Assembly: GCF_000284375.1 (NCBI RefSeq)
Contig: NC_017249.1
Span: 4,380,001-4,444,000 of the forward strand
Direction of reading: 5' to 3'
Source: Bradyrhizobium japonicum USDA 6
Lineage (GTDB): Bacteria > Pseudomonadota > Alphaproteobacteria > Rhizobiales > Xanthobacteraceae
Length of the DNA stretch: 64,000 nt
The notes under the pieces are model-generated. The model was not told the origin of the DNA. It saw only the letters and a program-made list of their open reading frames with translations, and made no database searches. Numbering within the stretch: the first letter of the stretch is position 1; every line of letters begins with the position of its first letter. Made by a program: the position numbers and the translations under genes. This document shows, one piece after another, positions 1 to 8,712 of the stretch.

Positions 1-206
1 TCAAATTCGCAGCCAGCTATCCGGCGTTCGTCAAACTCGCACCAATCCGCCTTTGGTTGCGAGCTAATGAGCCACGCCTTACACGCCGTGTGACCGTGGA
101 CAAAGGCCAGAAGTCAGCTGCATGACCGAAGGCCAGATGGAACTCAACCGTCTTAGTATTGTTTTACCTCAACCCTCCAGCAGTCGGCGGGCTGGATAGG
201 ACCCGA

Positions 207-2570
207 ATGGAAAAATCAGACCGCTTCGATGCTGCACAATCCAGCGAGGGGCGTTATCGGCTACTTGTTGAGGCGATCACCGACTACGCGATCTATATGC
301 TGGATCGCGACGGGCATGTCACCAGCTGGAACCCGGGGGCGAAGCGCTTTAAGGGCTATGAGGCCGAGGAGATCATAGGGCACCACTTCTCGACATTCTA
401 TACGGAGACCGAGCGGGAGCAGAAAGTGCCTGCGTTGGCGCTGGAGGAGGCGGAGCGAACCGGACGCTTCGAGCGAGAGGGTTGGCGGGTGCGCAAGGAC
501 GGCACGCAGTTCTGGGCCCATGTCATCATTGACGCGATCCGCTCGCCTAAGGGCGAGCTTGTAGGTTTCGCCAAGATCACTCGGGATCTGACCGAGCGAA
601 GGGCTGCCGAGGCCAAATTACGCGAAAGCGAGCAGCAGTTCCGGCTAATGGTCCAAAGTGTGACGGACTACGCCATCTACATGCTGGACGTGGAAGGCAA
701 CGTGGCGAGTTGGAACGCTGGAGCCCAGCGCATCAAGGGGTACGCTCCCGAAGAGATCATCGGTCGCCACTTCTCCAATTTCTATACGGAAGAGGATCGC
801 GCCGCGGGCCTCCCGCGAACAGGCCTGCAGACCGCATCCCGTGACGGACGGTGGGAGCATGAAGGTCAAAGGGTACGAAAGGACGGCACTCGCTTTTGGG
901 CGCATGTCGTGATCGACGCGATTCGAGACGACGACGGGAAGCTCGTAGGATTCGCCAAAGTGACCCGGGACATTACAGAACGGCGTGAGGCGGAAGCCGC
1001 GCTCCAGGCGGCGCAAGCAACGATGATCCGATCCCAGAAGCTGGAAGCGATCGGCCAACTTACTGGCGGCGTTGCCCACGACTTCAACAACTTGCTGCAG
1101 GTCATCAGCGGAAATCTGCAACTGCTTAGGAAAGATATCGCTGGTAATGCCCGGGCCGAGATGCGGGTCCAAAACGCCCTCGGAGGTGTGGCCCGAGGTT
1201 CTAAACTTGCCTCTCAACTGCTTGCCTTTGCAAGGCGACAGCCGCTGGAGCCAAGGGTAGTGAACGCGGGCCGTCTCATCAAGAACATGGATGAGATGCT
1301 TCGTCGCGCCCTCGGTGGGGAGATCGAAGTCGAGACGGTCGTCGCAGGTGGGCTGTGGAATAGCCTCATCGACCCGGATCAACTGGAAAATGCGGTCCTG
1401 AATCTTGCGATCAACGCCCGCGACGCGATGAACGGCGAAGGCCGGCTGACGATTGAAGCAAGTAATGCCTTCCTCGACGACGAATATGTCCGCCAGCATG
1501 ACGAGTTGTCTGCGGGACAATACGTGATGATCGCGGTGACCGATACAGGCACCGGAATTCCGCCGGATATCCTGGAACGGGTCTATGAGCCATTCTTCAC
1601 AACCAAGGCGGAGGACAAGGGTACGGGCTTGGGCCTCGCCATGGTTTACGGCTTTCTCAAGCAGTCCGGCGGACACGTGAAAATCTACAGCGAGGTAGGG
1701 GCCGGGACCACGGTGAAGCTGTACTTCCCGCGAGAGATGGCATCCGAAGATACTCTGGTGGGGGCTCCGACCGGAGAGGTTCAAGGCGGAGAGGAAACTG
1801 TCCTCGTGGTTGAGGATGACGATGAGGTTCGCGAGGTCGCGGTCTCGATGCTTACCGAGCTCGGCTACCGCGTGGTCAAGGCGCGAGATGCAGCGAGCGC
1901 ACTCGTCGTTGTCGACAGCGGCATTCCAATAGACCTTATCTTCACCGACGTCATGATGCCTGGCAGCCTGCGTAGCCCGGACTTCGCAAGAAAAGCCAAG
2001 GAGCGTTTGCCAAACGTCGCCGTACTTTTCACATCCGGCTATACTCAGAACGCCATCGTGCACGGCGGGCGGCTCGATCCCGGGGTGGAACTCCTGGCCA
2101 AACCTTACACGCGCGAGGCGCTCGCGCGGAAAATCAGACACTTGCTGGCTAATCAAGCTCAAAGGCGCGTCGCTCAGGGATCGCAACACTCGGCCAACGA
2201 AAAGTCTTTCAAGGACGCGACCGTGTTGCTCGTCGAAGACGACGACCTCATCCGCCTGACGACAACAGAGATGCTAAACGATCTTGGATGCAACGTAAAA
2301 GAGGCCAGCACGGCTCAAGAGGCCTTGAAGATCCTGGATGAGCACCCCGTGGACATCTTACTTACCGATGTCGGACTCCCAGGAGTTTCCGGTCTAGAGC
2401 TCGCAAGGAATGTCTATGCGCGCCGGCCCGATCTTTGCCTAGTTCTCGCGACAGGTGACAGCGGATTGAAATCTGAAGCCGCGCGATTGGGCGCAATACT
2501 CGTCGTGAAGCCTTACACTCCGAAGTCTCTTCGTCAGGGTTTGGAACAGGCGATGAACAAGCGTCGCTGA
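207..2570 (+). CDS. Hybrid sensor histidine kinase, PAS-PAS-HisKA-HATPase-REC-REC
   Basis: A soluble hybrid histidine kinase of 787 residues. Two near-identical PAS domains (about 19-130 and 145-265) are followed by a HisKA dimerisation helix with the phospho-acceptor His in GGVAHDFNN (H291). Next come an HATPase domain (N-box NLAINARDAM, G-boxes DTGTGIP and GTGLGL) and two receiver domains with acceptor aspartates near D581 (TDVMMPG) and D721 (TDVGLPG). No membrane segment is visible, so it should sense a cytoplasmic signal through the PAS pair. I chose the ATG at 207, which follows GGATAGG at 7 nt, rather than the upstream TTG at 159. The duplicated PAS domains suggest an internal duplication. 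No cognate regulator lies next to it. Confidence 0.93.
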   Translation: MEKSDRFDAAQSSEGRYRLLVEAITDYAIYMLDRDGHVTSWNPGAKRFKGYEAEEIIGHHFSTFYTETEREQKVPALALEEAERTGRFEREGWRVRKDGTQFWAHVIIDAIRSPKGELVGFAKITRDLTERRAAEAKLRESEQQFRLMVQSVTDYAIYMLDVEGNVASWNAGAQRIKGYAPEEIIGRHFSNFYTEEDRAAGLPRTGLQTASRDGRWEHEGQRVRKDGTRFWAHVVIDAIRDDDGKLVGFAKVTRDITERREAEAALQAAQATMIRSQKLEAIGQLTGGVAHDFNNLLQVISGNLQLLRKDIAGNARAEMRVQNALGGVARGSKLASQLLAFARRQPLEPRVVNAGRLIKNMDEMLRRALGGEIEVETVVAGGLWNSLIDPDQLENAVLNLAINARDAMNGEGRLTIEASNAFLDDEYVRQHDELSAGQYVMIAVTDTGTGIPPDILERVYEPFFTTKAEDKGTGLGLAMVYGFLKQSGGHVKIYSEVGAGTTVKLYFPREMASEDTLVGAPTGEVQGGEETVLVVEDDDEVREVAVSMLTELGYRVVKARDAASALVVVDSGIPIDLIFTDVMMPGSLRSPDFARKAKERLPNVAVLFTSGYTQNAIVHGGRLDPGVELLAKPYTREALARKIRHLLANQAQRRVAQGSQHSANEKSFKDATVLLVEDDDLIRLTTTEMLNDLGCNVKEASTAQEALKILDEHPVDILLTDVGLPGVSGLELARNVYARRPDLCLVLATGDSGLKSEAARLGAILVVKPYTPKSLRQGLEQAMNKRR

Positions 2571-2879
2571 ATAGATAGGTCTCACTGGGTGAAGCAACTT
2601 AACCCCATGCGCTTTCAACATTGACGCTATACGATATTCAAAGTCCACGCTGATGCTGGCTGGGTAACGCCGAATGTGAGGTTAACGCTGCGCCGAATTA
2701 CAGAAAGGCCGGCGCAACGTCCGATTTGGCACACAGCCGACCTTTTTGGGAAAGCCCGCGACGATTAGTTTTGACCCCAGGCGGACTACATCTCATCTGA
2801 AGACCAAGAACGTGGCACTGGTCAGCGCACTAACTGTGGCGTGAGATTTTGACGCAACTAGCGATGTAAGAATCACCAG
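2571..2879. other. Intergenic stretch, nothing recognised
   Basis: No convincing reading frame, RNA gene or strong hairpin is seen between the hybrid kinase and the binding-protein remnant downstream. Confidence 0.5.
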
Positions 2880-3320
2880 TCCTTGAATGAAGGCTCACAA
2901 ACCCAGAGAAATGTCCAATCGGCGGTGCGTCTCGCGCTCTCCGGAAGATATCGGCTCCGCACGGATGCCTTGATCGGGCTGGCGGACTGCCAAACGACCT
3001 CGAAGGTACCCGTCGCCGCCGGCTTCGAGAGATGATGATTGGTATTCATCACCAGCTCAAAACCACTTGGCGCCCCTTACGCGTTGTCCGTACATGGCTT
3101 GCCGGACCGCCTCGACATCGACCGTGCCGGCTTGGCTGACCGCCTGAGCCCGCATCCTGAAGCCGATGTAAGTCGCCTCCTTTTGATCGTTGGTGGTCGT
3201 GTCCCGTTGTTCGTTGAACTCCGTCCACATTCTGATGAACGCGTCGTTTCGATCGAGGTCGACACTGCGCAACTCATGTTCGCTGACGTGAGGGCCATGA
3301 ACTGGATCTGACGGGCATCT
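2880..3320 (-). pseudogene. Remnant of a urea/amide ABC-transporter substrate-binding protein (UrtA-like)
   Basis: Minus-strand translation in shifting frames resembles the C-terminal part of UrtA/AmiC-type periplasmic binding proteins. Segments read ARQIQFMAL, then SEHELRSVDLD, then NDAFIRMWTEF, EATYIGFRM, VDVEAVRQAMYGQ in one frame, then NHHLSKPAATGTFEVVWQ and YLPESARRTADW in another. At least two frameshifts separate the blocks, and the N-terminal two thirds, with the signal peptide, are missing. The protein would have bound urea or short amides for import. No transporter permease or ATPase remains beside it. The resemblance is from memory of the family; a translated search would confirm it. 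Confidence 0.65.
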
Positions 3321-3544
3321 ACCTGTTGCTTTATCAATACGGCTTACATATGAGCGTTGGAATCCCCAGCGACCGTCGATATCATTGCGGTCTTTGGTCC
3401 AGCTGTGCCTAAAGCCTACCTCGCGCATTGGCTTCCCCGCGGCCGTTAGCGAATTACGGACATCGCGGGCTATGATTATACGCCCTAGCGCCACTCCGGC
3501 CCAAGTTCCTAAATCTTACGTTTGACTGGTCGACACGCCGATTG

Positions 3545-3754
3545 CTAACGAGCGGCTCTTTTCTCCGGGTCATCCCGGCGCTGCGCCATCTCTGTGTTTC
3601 GGTCGAGCTGCGCACGCTCGCTGCGGCGCAACCTTCCCGTCTTCATAACGCCATACAGAATTGTGCCACCCAAGATGAAGGCGCCAATAAACATCATCCA
3701 GAGCGCCGTCACTGAGGTATCGCCGAGTAGCATTCCGACGCCACTGTTTCCCAT
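3545..3754 (-). CDS. Small single-pass membrane protein
   Basis: A 69-residue protein with one hydrophobic helix (ALWMMFIGAFILGGTILYGV, about residues 17-36) and a charged C-terminal tail rich in Arg, Glu and Asp. The start is an internal ATG; a longer frame to 3847 exists, but its N-terminus has no membrane or signal features. The ribosome-binding site is weak. Family unknown; it resembles small SHOCT-like or uncharacterised rhizobial inner-membrane proteins only in general layout. Confidence 0.5.
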   Translation of the reverse strand: MGNSGVGMLLGDTSVTALWMMFIGAFILGGTILYGVMKTGRLRRSERAQLDRNTEMAQRRDDPEKRAAR

Positions 3755-4006
3755 TTTCGCTCTCGCTGTTTGTCTCAAGAACCAAACCCGCATCGGAGCG
3801 GAGGTTCCTGTGGAGCTCGCAGCAAGCCTTCCGACTCGAAATCCCATCTCTTTTTGCAGCCCCCAAAGGTACGTTGGCGATCGGCAAGCCGTTTTCGGTC
3901 GACCAGTTGAGGGCTAAATTGCGGATCGCGGCTCCTTTAGCGACCAAGCCAGCTTGTACGGTCTCGGCGCTTAGGCACAATTCATGAGGCCCGACGTTAG
4001 AAACGA

Positions 4007-5176
4007 ATGGAGGACCACCCGACCGAACACACTGAGGGCGATGTGCTGGACAAACTCCGGCGCCACATCCGCATTTTGGTCGATATCGGTCGTCTTTCGG
4101 TTGAAGACCCCGGAGCAGAACGCTTCTTGGACCAAGCCGTGCTGCAAATTGCCCGCGCCGTGGAAATCCACCATGTTAAGGTGCTTCAATATCGTCCAGA
4201 CACGTCCGATCTTCTGTTGATTGCGGGAGTCGGCTGGAAGGATGGTGCCGTCCGCACCGCCACGCTGTCGGCCGACCTCCGCTCGCCGCCTGGCCGCGCC
4301 TTCCAAACGGCCGAGCCTGTCAGCATCAGAGATTTCGCCGATCAGAACGAATTTGTTCGTTCCGAGTTCTTGGCGGAGCATGGCATTGTGGCTGTCAGCA
4401 ACGTCCCGATCCTCATCGGCGGCGCCGCATGGGGCGTGCTGGAGGTGGACAGTACAAAGCCGAGAGACTTCTCGCAGGATACGACCGAGTTTCTGACCGC
4501 CGCCGCCGCGCTGATAGGTGCTGTGCTCCGTCGCGGTGCGCATCCGGACGAACATGCAAGCCTTATGGCTGCGGTCGCGGAAGCTAAAAAGGGGCAGATC
4601 TTGCTTCGAGAGATGCAACATCGGGTCAAGAACAATTTTCAGCTCGTCCTGTCCTCGATTTCCATCCAGAAGCGCCGCTATCTTGATCCAGAATCACACC
4701 GCGCTCTGGACCACGTGGCCAGCCGCATCAACGCCATCTCGCTCGCACATGATCAGCTTGCCCCTCGCCAAGAAGGGCAGATCGTCAGACTTTCCCATTA
4801 CATCCGGGCTCTTTGCAGCGCGATCCGGAATCAGGTGGATGAGGTTGAAGTAGACGTCGAGTGTGACGAACTCGAGTTGGCGATCGACCGCGCCCTCCCG
4901 GTTGGCCTCATTTTAAATGAGACTGCGATGAACAGCATCAAACATGCGTTCGGTGCAGAGGGAGGCAGGATCAGCGTAAGTTTAGTGGGAGGCGTCGGCT
5001 ACGGCGAGGCCCGATTGACAGTGACAGACAACGGTCGCGGCATTCAACATCCTAACGAAAACGGGTCGGGCCTTAAGCTGATTACCTCTCTGGCGAGACA
5101 AATTGGCGGTACCGTCGACCAGACCAGCAGCGACGCGGGTACAACAACAACGCTTACATTCCCTTTGATATCGTAA
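4007..5176 (+). CDS. GAF-domain sensor histidine kinase, HisKA_2 (HWE-related) type
   Basis: A 389-residue soluble sensor kinase. An N-terminal GAF domain (about 20-180) precedes a HisKA_2 dimerisation region with the acceptor His in LREMQHRVKNNFQ (H205). A C-terminal HATPase domain follows (LNETAMNSIKHAF near 302, DNGRGI near 342). Kinases of this class commonly feed the PhyR-NepR-EcfG general stress pathway in alphaproteobacteria, which fits the many EcfG-like promoters nearby; that functional link is inference. No response regulator is adjacent. The start ATG has only a modest upstream purine tract. Confidence 0.9.
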   Translation: MEDHPTEHTEGDVLDKLRRHIRILVDIGRLSVEDPGAERFLDQAVLQIARAVEIHHVKVLQYRPDTSDLLLIAGVGWKDGAVRTATLSADLRSPPGRAFQTAEPVSIRDFADQNEFVRSEFLAEHGIVAVSNVPILIGGAAWGVLEVDSTKPRDFSQDTTEFLTAAAALIGAVLRRGAHPDEHASLMAAVAEAKKGQILLREMQHRVKNNFQLVLSSISIQKRRYLDPESHRALDHVASRINAISLAHDQLAPRQEGQIVRLSHYIRALCSAIRNQVDEVEVDVECDELELAIDRALPVGLILNETAMNSIKHAFGAEGGRISVSLVGGVGYGEARLTVTDNGRGIQHPNENGSGLKLITSLARQIGGTVDQTSSDAGTTTTLTFPLIS

Positions 5177-5347
5177 AGTGGGACCTGCTGAGGCAGGCAC
5201 GGGATAGGCGGCGCCTCGGCTAGTCGGCCGAGGGTACACCTGCGGACCACAAGCCCACATCGTCGCTGAGGTGGGGTAGTCGGGTTGTGACCCGTCAGCG
5301 AAGTAGCGTCGCACCTCGTTGAGGTCCGCTCAGTGAGGCACGGCGGA

Positions 5348-5731
5348 CTAGATTTGCTCAGGTTGAGTTCTTCGCATCTTGAACCGAAGCGGACCACAGT
5401 GCCGACGCGGGTGAAGCGGTAAAAGCAAGGCCCGGCCTGAAATCACAGGCCCCGTGCCTGCGTGTTTTCGCTGGGCAATGGACGTCTGTGACAACACCTC
5501 AGCACGAACCTGGGCGACGCCACGGTTGGTAAACCCCAAGCTACGCGCGGCGGCGAGCGAGAGGTCGATGACGCGACTGCGAATCCATGGTCCGCGATCA
5601 GTGATACGAACGACCACCGATTTGCTGCTCTTAGGGTCAGTAACGCGAACATGCGTGCCGAGCGGCAGATTGCGATGAGCTGCAGTTAGCGAATCCCGAT
5701 CGAACGTTGTGCCGCTCGCTGCAGCTTTCAT
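5348..5731 (-). pseudogene. N-terminally truncated RlpA-like double-psi beta-barrel protein
   Basis: The frame carries the conserved RlpA core: SGTTFDRDSLTAAH, LPLGTHVRVTD, VVVRITDRGPW, and RVIDLSLAAARSLGF. RlpA proteins are secreted septal or peptidoglycan-binding lytic transglycosylases. Here the signal peptide and first barrel strands are missing: the open frame upstream of the ATG runs only about 15 codons before an in-frame TAA, with no alternative start. There is no SPOR domain, and the tail beyond about residue 85 looks unrelated. It is therefore probably non-functional, or a cytoplasmic fragment. Confidence 0.6.
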
Positions 5732-5907
5732 CGACGACGCCGCAATCGCGAGGTCGAAAAGCCCTGTGACGTCTGAAAAACCTTAAGTTTGCGAGGCATT
5801 CAGGTCCAATAATCCGCGATGCAGCTTGGTTCCCGATCTTGGAAGGTCAGTTCCGAAATTGGAACGTCCGGCTCTGGAGTTCGTTTAGCCGGAATAGGAG
5901 AAGCGCC

Positions 5908-6132
5908 ATGATCCTCGAAAGCTTCGATCGCCGCACACTGGCAAGCATGGAAGCCGTTCTCGAACGGCTCTGTCAAGGCAGGCCGGACGGCGTCAATCAT
6001 GAACTAAGATCTTTCATCGCGGACAGCCTTGTCCAGTGTGCAAGGAAGGGGCAGACAACGCTCGGCGCCTTGACCGAAGCAGGAGAAGCCGCGCTGGCAC
6101 GCTGGGCAATCTCGGATAGGAAACAGGCCTGA
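5908..6132 (+). CDS. Small conserved rhizobial hypothetical protein
   Basis: A 74-residue acidic helical protein beginning MILESFDRRTLASMEAVLE and ending in GALTEAGEAALARW. It follows GAATAGGAGAAGC, a good ribosome-binding site for the ATG at 5908. I recognise the pattern 'FDRRTLA-ME-ALER...C..G..H..R..IA..I..CA..G..TLG.LTEAG' as a common small protein of Bradyrhizobium-like genomes. Its function is not known. It stands alone between a convergent RlpA remnant and a broken alkB. Confidence 0.7.
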   Translation: MILESFDRRTLASMEAVLERLCQGRPDGVNHELRSFIADSLVQCARKGQTTLGALTEAGEAALARWAISDRKQA

Positions 6133-6139
6133 GCCAAAA

Positions 6140-6262
6140 GCGGATCGCTTCCTCGGTCTGGGACGCGGCTGCTTCCTTACCGGCGCGCGGTAGCCAGCGC
6201 CATACGCCCAGCACGTTGATCAGAAGAAGGACGGCGTTCTGGATGATGAGCGAGCTCTTTGG
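6140..6262 (-). pseudogene. C-terminal remnant of a small membrane (possibly PRC-barrel) protein
   Basis: The minus strand reads KSSLIIQNAVLLLINVLGVWRW, a hydrophobic helix followed by LPRAGKEAA, resembling the C-terminal membrane helix of rhizobial PRC-barrel or YgaP-like membrane proteins. No start or N-terminal domain is present. Its upstream edge coincides with the broken start of the AlkB fragment, so one recombination may have damaged both genes. Confidence 0.35.
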
Positions 6263-6269
6263 CTCAATT

Positions 6270-6548
6270 ATTCCATCGGCGTACTCGCCCGGCGCCGGCA
6301 TCGGCTGGCACAAGGATCGCCCCGTCTTTGGCGATGTTGCAGGCATTTCAGTGCTCTCTTCCTGCACCCTCAGGCTGCGCAGACGAACTGAAAAGGGCTT
6401 CGAGAGGAACACTCTCGTTGCCGAGCCGCGCTCCATATACCTTCTCGGCGGTCCATCGCGCACCGAATGGCAGCACAGCAGTCCCGGCGTCGAAAGCCTG
6501 CGCTACTCGGTCACGTTTCGTAACGTGCTCGAAGAAGGTGAATCCTAG
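6270..6548 (+). pseudogene. N-terminally truncated AlkB-like 2OG-Fe(II) dioxygenase
   Basis: The sequence contains the core of an AlkB-type DNA/RNA demethylase: YSPGAGIGWHKDRPVFG with the HxD iron ligands, a downstream WQHS carrying the distal His, then LRYSVTFRN with the 2-oxoglutarate-binding Arg. The usual N-terminal 90-100 residues are missing and the upstream sequence is unrelated. The stop codon overlaps the GTG of the DNA ligase (TAGTG), so the intact ancestor was a repair operon with that ligase. A short open frame from an ATG at 6216 could still be translated and keep translational coupling. Confidence 0.7.
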
Positions 6549-7495
6549 TGGCGCGCGTATCCACATTGCCGAAGCGGCTCCAGCCCATGCTCGCGACACT
6601 GACCGACGCGCCGTTCGACGATAAGGGCTGGATATTCGAGGACAAGTATGACGGCTTCCGGATGGTCGCAAACATCGACAGCGGCAAGGTTACTCTCTAC
6701 AGCCGCAACGGCAAGATCATCAGCCATAGCTATATCGAAGTCGCCCAGGCCCTCGAAGGTGTCAAAGGCGATGCCGTCATCGACGGAGAACTCGTAGCGA
6801 TCGGCAAAGACGGCGTATCGCATTTTCAGCTCCTGCAGAATGCGCTGCGCCATGAAGCAAAGCTGCAGTACTTTGCCTTCGACCTGATGTTTCAGGATGG
6901 CGAAGACCTTCGTGGCCTGCCGCTCACGGAGCGGAAGAAGCGCCTTAAGGGTATCCTGCCGAAGCACAGGCTCATCGGGTTCAGTCGCGACCGAAAGACT
7001 TCGGGCGTGAAAGTTTTCGAGGAGGCCGAGCGCAAGGGTCTTGAAGGCATCATGGCAAAACGCGCCGACAGCAAGTACCTATCAGGCGCGCGAACCGACG
7101 ACTGGCTGAAGATCAAAACCTCGAAACGCCAGGAAGTGGTGATCGCGGGATTTACGGCGCCGCGGAGGACGAGACCGTTTTTCGGCGCACTTACACTTGC
7201 GCTGCGGGAAGGAGATGGCTGGCGTTATATCGGCCATGTCGGGACCGGCTTCAGCCACGAAACACTCGGAGAGCTGCACAAAAGGCTCATCAAGCTCAAA
7301 GCCGCCAAATCTCCTTTCGGCAAAAAGGTGAAGGACGAAGCGGTCACCACCTGGGTGAAGCCGCAACTCGTTGCCGAGGTAAAATTTACCGAGTGGACGA
7401 GCTCCGGCGAGATGCGGCACCCCGTTTATCTCGGCCTGAGAAAAGACAAGCAGGCAAAAGACGTCGTCATGGAGCGCGAGAAGCCGCGAGGATGA
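6548..7495 (+). CDS. Stand-alone ATP-dependent DNA ligase (LigD ligase-domain type)
   Basis: A 315-residue ligase consisting only of the nucleotidyltransferase and OB-fold domains. Motif I is EDKYDGFR with the adenylated lysine at K33. Later motifs are YFAFDLM (III), LEGIMAKRADS (IV) and WLKIKTSKRQEVVIAGF (V). The C-terminal TEWTSSGEMRHPVYLGLR is the OB-fold end typical of LigD. It lacks the polymerase and 3'-phosphoesterase domains of full LigD. The GTG start overlaps the stop of the AlkB fragment, implying coupled translation. It would seal nicks in ATP-dependent repair or NHEJ-like joining. A second, divergent ligase lies at 19.7 kb. Confidence 0.9.
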   Translation: MARVSTLPKRLQPMLATLTDAPFDDKGWIFEDKYDGFRMVANIDSGKVTLYSRNGKIISHSYIEVAQALEGVKGDAVIDGELVAIGKDGVSHFQLLQNALRHEAKLQYFAFDLMFQDGEDLRGLPLTERKKRLKGILPKHRLIGFSRDRKTSGVKVFEEAERKGLEGIMAKRADSKYLSGARTDDWLKIKTSKRQEVVIAGFTAPRRTRPFFGALTLALREGDGWRYIGHVGTGFSHETLGELHKRLIKLKAAKSPFGKKVKDEAVTTWVKPQLVAEVKFTEWTSSGEMRHPVYLGLRKDKQAKDVVMEREKPRG

Positions 7496-7553
7496 CGCGG
7501 CATGTCAGCCCGGCTGAGCGGTGAGCATCCTTGTCTCGTTAATCCCATGAATA

Positions 7554-7578
7554 GGAACGAGCACCTTCGCGCATGATT
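7554..7578 (+). promoter_or_regulatory. EcfG-type promoter (GGAAC-N16-GATT)
   Basis: GGAAC at 7554-7558 and GATT at 7575-7578 with a 16-base spacer match the alphaproteobacterial general-stress sigma consensus. It is 32 nt upstream of the Q/G-rich peptide gene. Confidence 0.6.
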
Positions 7579-7609
7579 GTCATCATCCACGAAGTGAAAG
7601 GACGTTCAC

Positions 7610-7789
7610 ATGGCAGACGAGCAGAATCCCAACAAGCAGCAGACCCCTGGACAGCAGAACCAGCAGGGCAATCAGGGCGGCCAGCAAGGTCAGAACCCGA
7701 ATCAGAAGCCGGGCCAGCAAAACCAGGACCCGGGCCAAAACAAGCAAGGCGGCGAAAAGGGCGGCCAGCAGGGCGGCCAGAAGCCGTAA
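7610..7789 (+). CDS. Gln/Gly/Asn-rich intrinsically disordered small protein
   Basis: A 59-residue protein starting MADEQNPNKQQ and composed almost wholly of Gln, Gly, Asn, Pro and Lys (repeats of the type NQQGNQGGQQGQ, KPGQQNQDPGQ). It has no hydrophobic core or signal peptide, so it should be disordered and soluble. AAAGGA lies about 8 nt before the ATG, an EcfG-like promoter lies upstream, and a strong terminator follows. Together these make a complete transcription unit that supports a real gene despite its size. Hydrophilin or desiccation-protectant roles are plausible, but inferred only from composition. Confidence 0.72.
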   Translation: MADEQNPNKQQTPGQQNQQGNQGGQQGQNPNQKPGQQNQDPGQNKQGGEKGGQQGGQKP

Positions 7790-7798
7790 AGTAACAAA

Positions 7799-7822
7799 AG
7801 CCCGGCTTCGGCCGGGCTTTCC
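7799..7822 (+). terminator. Rho-independent terminator
   Basis: Stem AAGCCCGGC-TTC-GGCCGGGCTT with a short T-rich tail. It sits between the peptide gene and the convergent DUF4142 gene and could serve both. Confidence 0.8.
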
Positions 7823-7844
7823 GTTTGTGTCGTGATTGCCTGAC

Positions 7845-8381
7845 CTATTTACGGTTCTTGTCGAGCGTCTGCGCCATTTCGAGATGGTGCTTCAGTGCCG
7901 CCAGGGTTTTACCAGCCCAGTCCTTCAGCTTGGCATCGTCGCCGCCATTCGAGTAACGCTCGAACAGCGAGACCGCATCCTTATGAGCGCTCACCTGCAT
8001 GGCGTCGTATTCCGACGCAAAATCCTCGGGTTTGGCCTCGCGCAGCTTTGTGATCTTCTTCTGCGACGCGTCATTGAGCGAAGCCGGGATCGCGGCTTTC
8101 AGGGTGTCGGGGACCATCGATTTGAGTTCGCTGCTCGTCTTGGTGTGGTCTTTCACCATCATTTCCGCAAACTGTTTCTCGTCCGCATTGCCCTTCTGCT
8201 GCGCGATCTTGGCCGCTTCGATCTCCGTCATGTCGCTCATGGCGGCTTCCTTGATGAAGTCTTCGGTCTTCGGCGCAATTCCAAGAGTGGAATTCACGCC
8301 GGTCTTCTCGCCGACCGACTGCGCAAAGGAGGGTGAGGCAAAGACTGCGAGCACGGCAAATGCAAGGGCTGCTTTTTTCAT
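7845..8381 (-). CDS. Secreted DUF4142 protein
   Basis: A 178-residue protein with a clear signal peptide (MKKAALAFAVLAVFASPSFA, cleavage after the AFA). The mature part is helical and fits DUF4142 (ferritin-like four-helix bundle): FIKEAAMSDMTEIEAAKIAQQK, FAEMMVKDHTKTSSELK, FDRYDAMQVSAHKDAV-like and ALAALKHHLEMAQ-like segments. DUF4142 proteins are periplasmic and often stress-induced; biochemical activity is unknown. An EcfG-like promoter lies 34-58 nt upstream, and AGAGGACG precedes the ATG. Confidence 0.88.
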   Translation of the reverse strand: MKKAALAFAVLAVFASPSFAQSVGEKTGVNSTLGIAPKTEDFIKEAAMSDMTEIEAAKIAQQKGNADEKQFAEMMVKDHTKTSSELKSMVPDTLKAAIPASLNDASQKKITKLREAKPEDFASEYDAMQVSAHKDAVSLFERYSNGGDDAKLKDWAGKTLAALKHHLEMAQTLDKNRK

Positions 8382-8414
8382 GAAAGTCGTCCTCTGGAGG
8401 ATAATCGCGCGATC

Positions 8415-8439
8415 AACCTTCGTTCAGGATCAAAGTTCC
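8415..8439 (-). promoter_or_regulatory. EcfG-type promoter (GGAAC-N16-GGTT)
   Basis: On the minus strand GGAAC (8439-8435) and GGTT (8418-8415) are 16 nt apart, upstream of the DUF4142 gene. Confidence 0.68.
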
Positions 8440-8712
8440 TGGGTACAAAGGGACGAGCACGACGCCGGCCCGAGAGGAGGGAGACCGGGGCCGCTTGCCC
8501 GGGCAATGAGCATGCCGGACGTTCCGGCATACACTGGCAATGCCAAGGCAAGCTCTGCCGTTCCTAAACGTGGTTCGGCCCAACGTTCAAACAGGGGTAT
8601 GCGCTGTGTGCACTTTTGGACCGAGACGTGCGGGCGATCATCATGGGGCCCGAGCGAGCACCGCCCGGCTGCCATGCGAAGCGTCCGCGCGCATGCGGGC
8701 TACCAGTGCCTG
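8440..8712. other. Intergenic stretch, nothing recognised
   Basis: Open frames cross this stretch, but none has a recognisable product or a good start; no RNA or repeat is evident. Confidence 0.45.

Noticed and set aside
645..2189. Long 514-codon open frame antisense to the hybrid kinase
   Set aside because: It mirrors the GC-rich codon positions of the real kinase; no conserved domain, no start signals, and the kinase frame has full domain structure.
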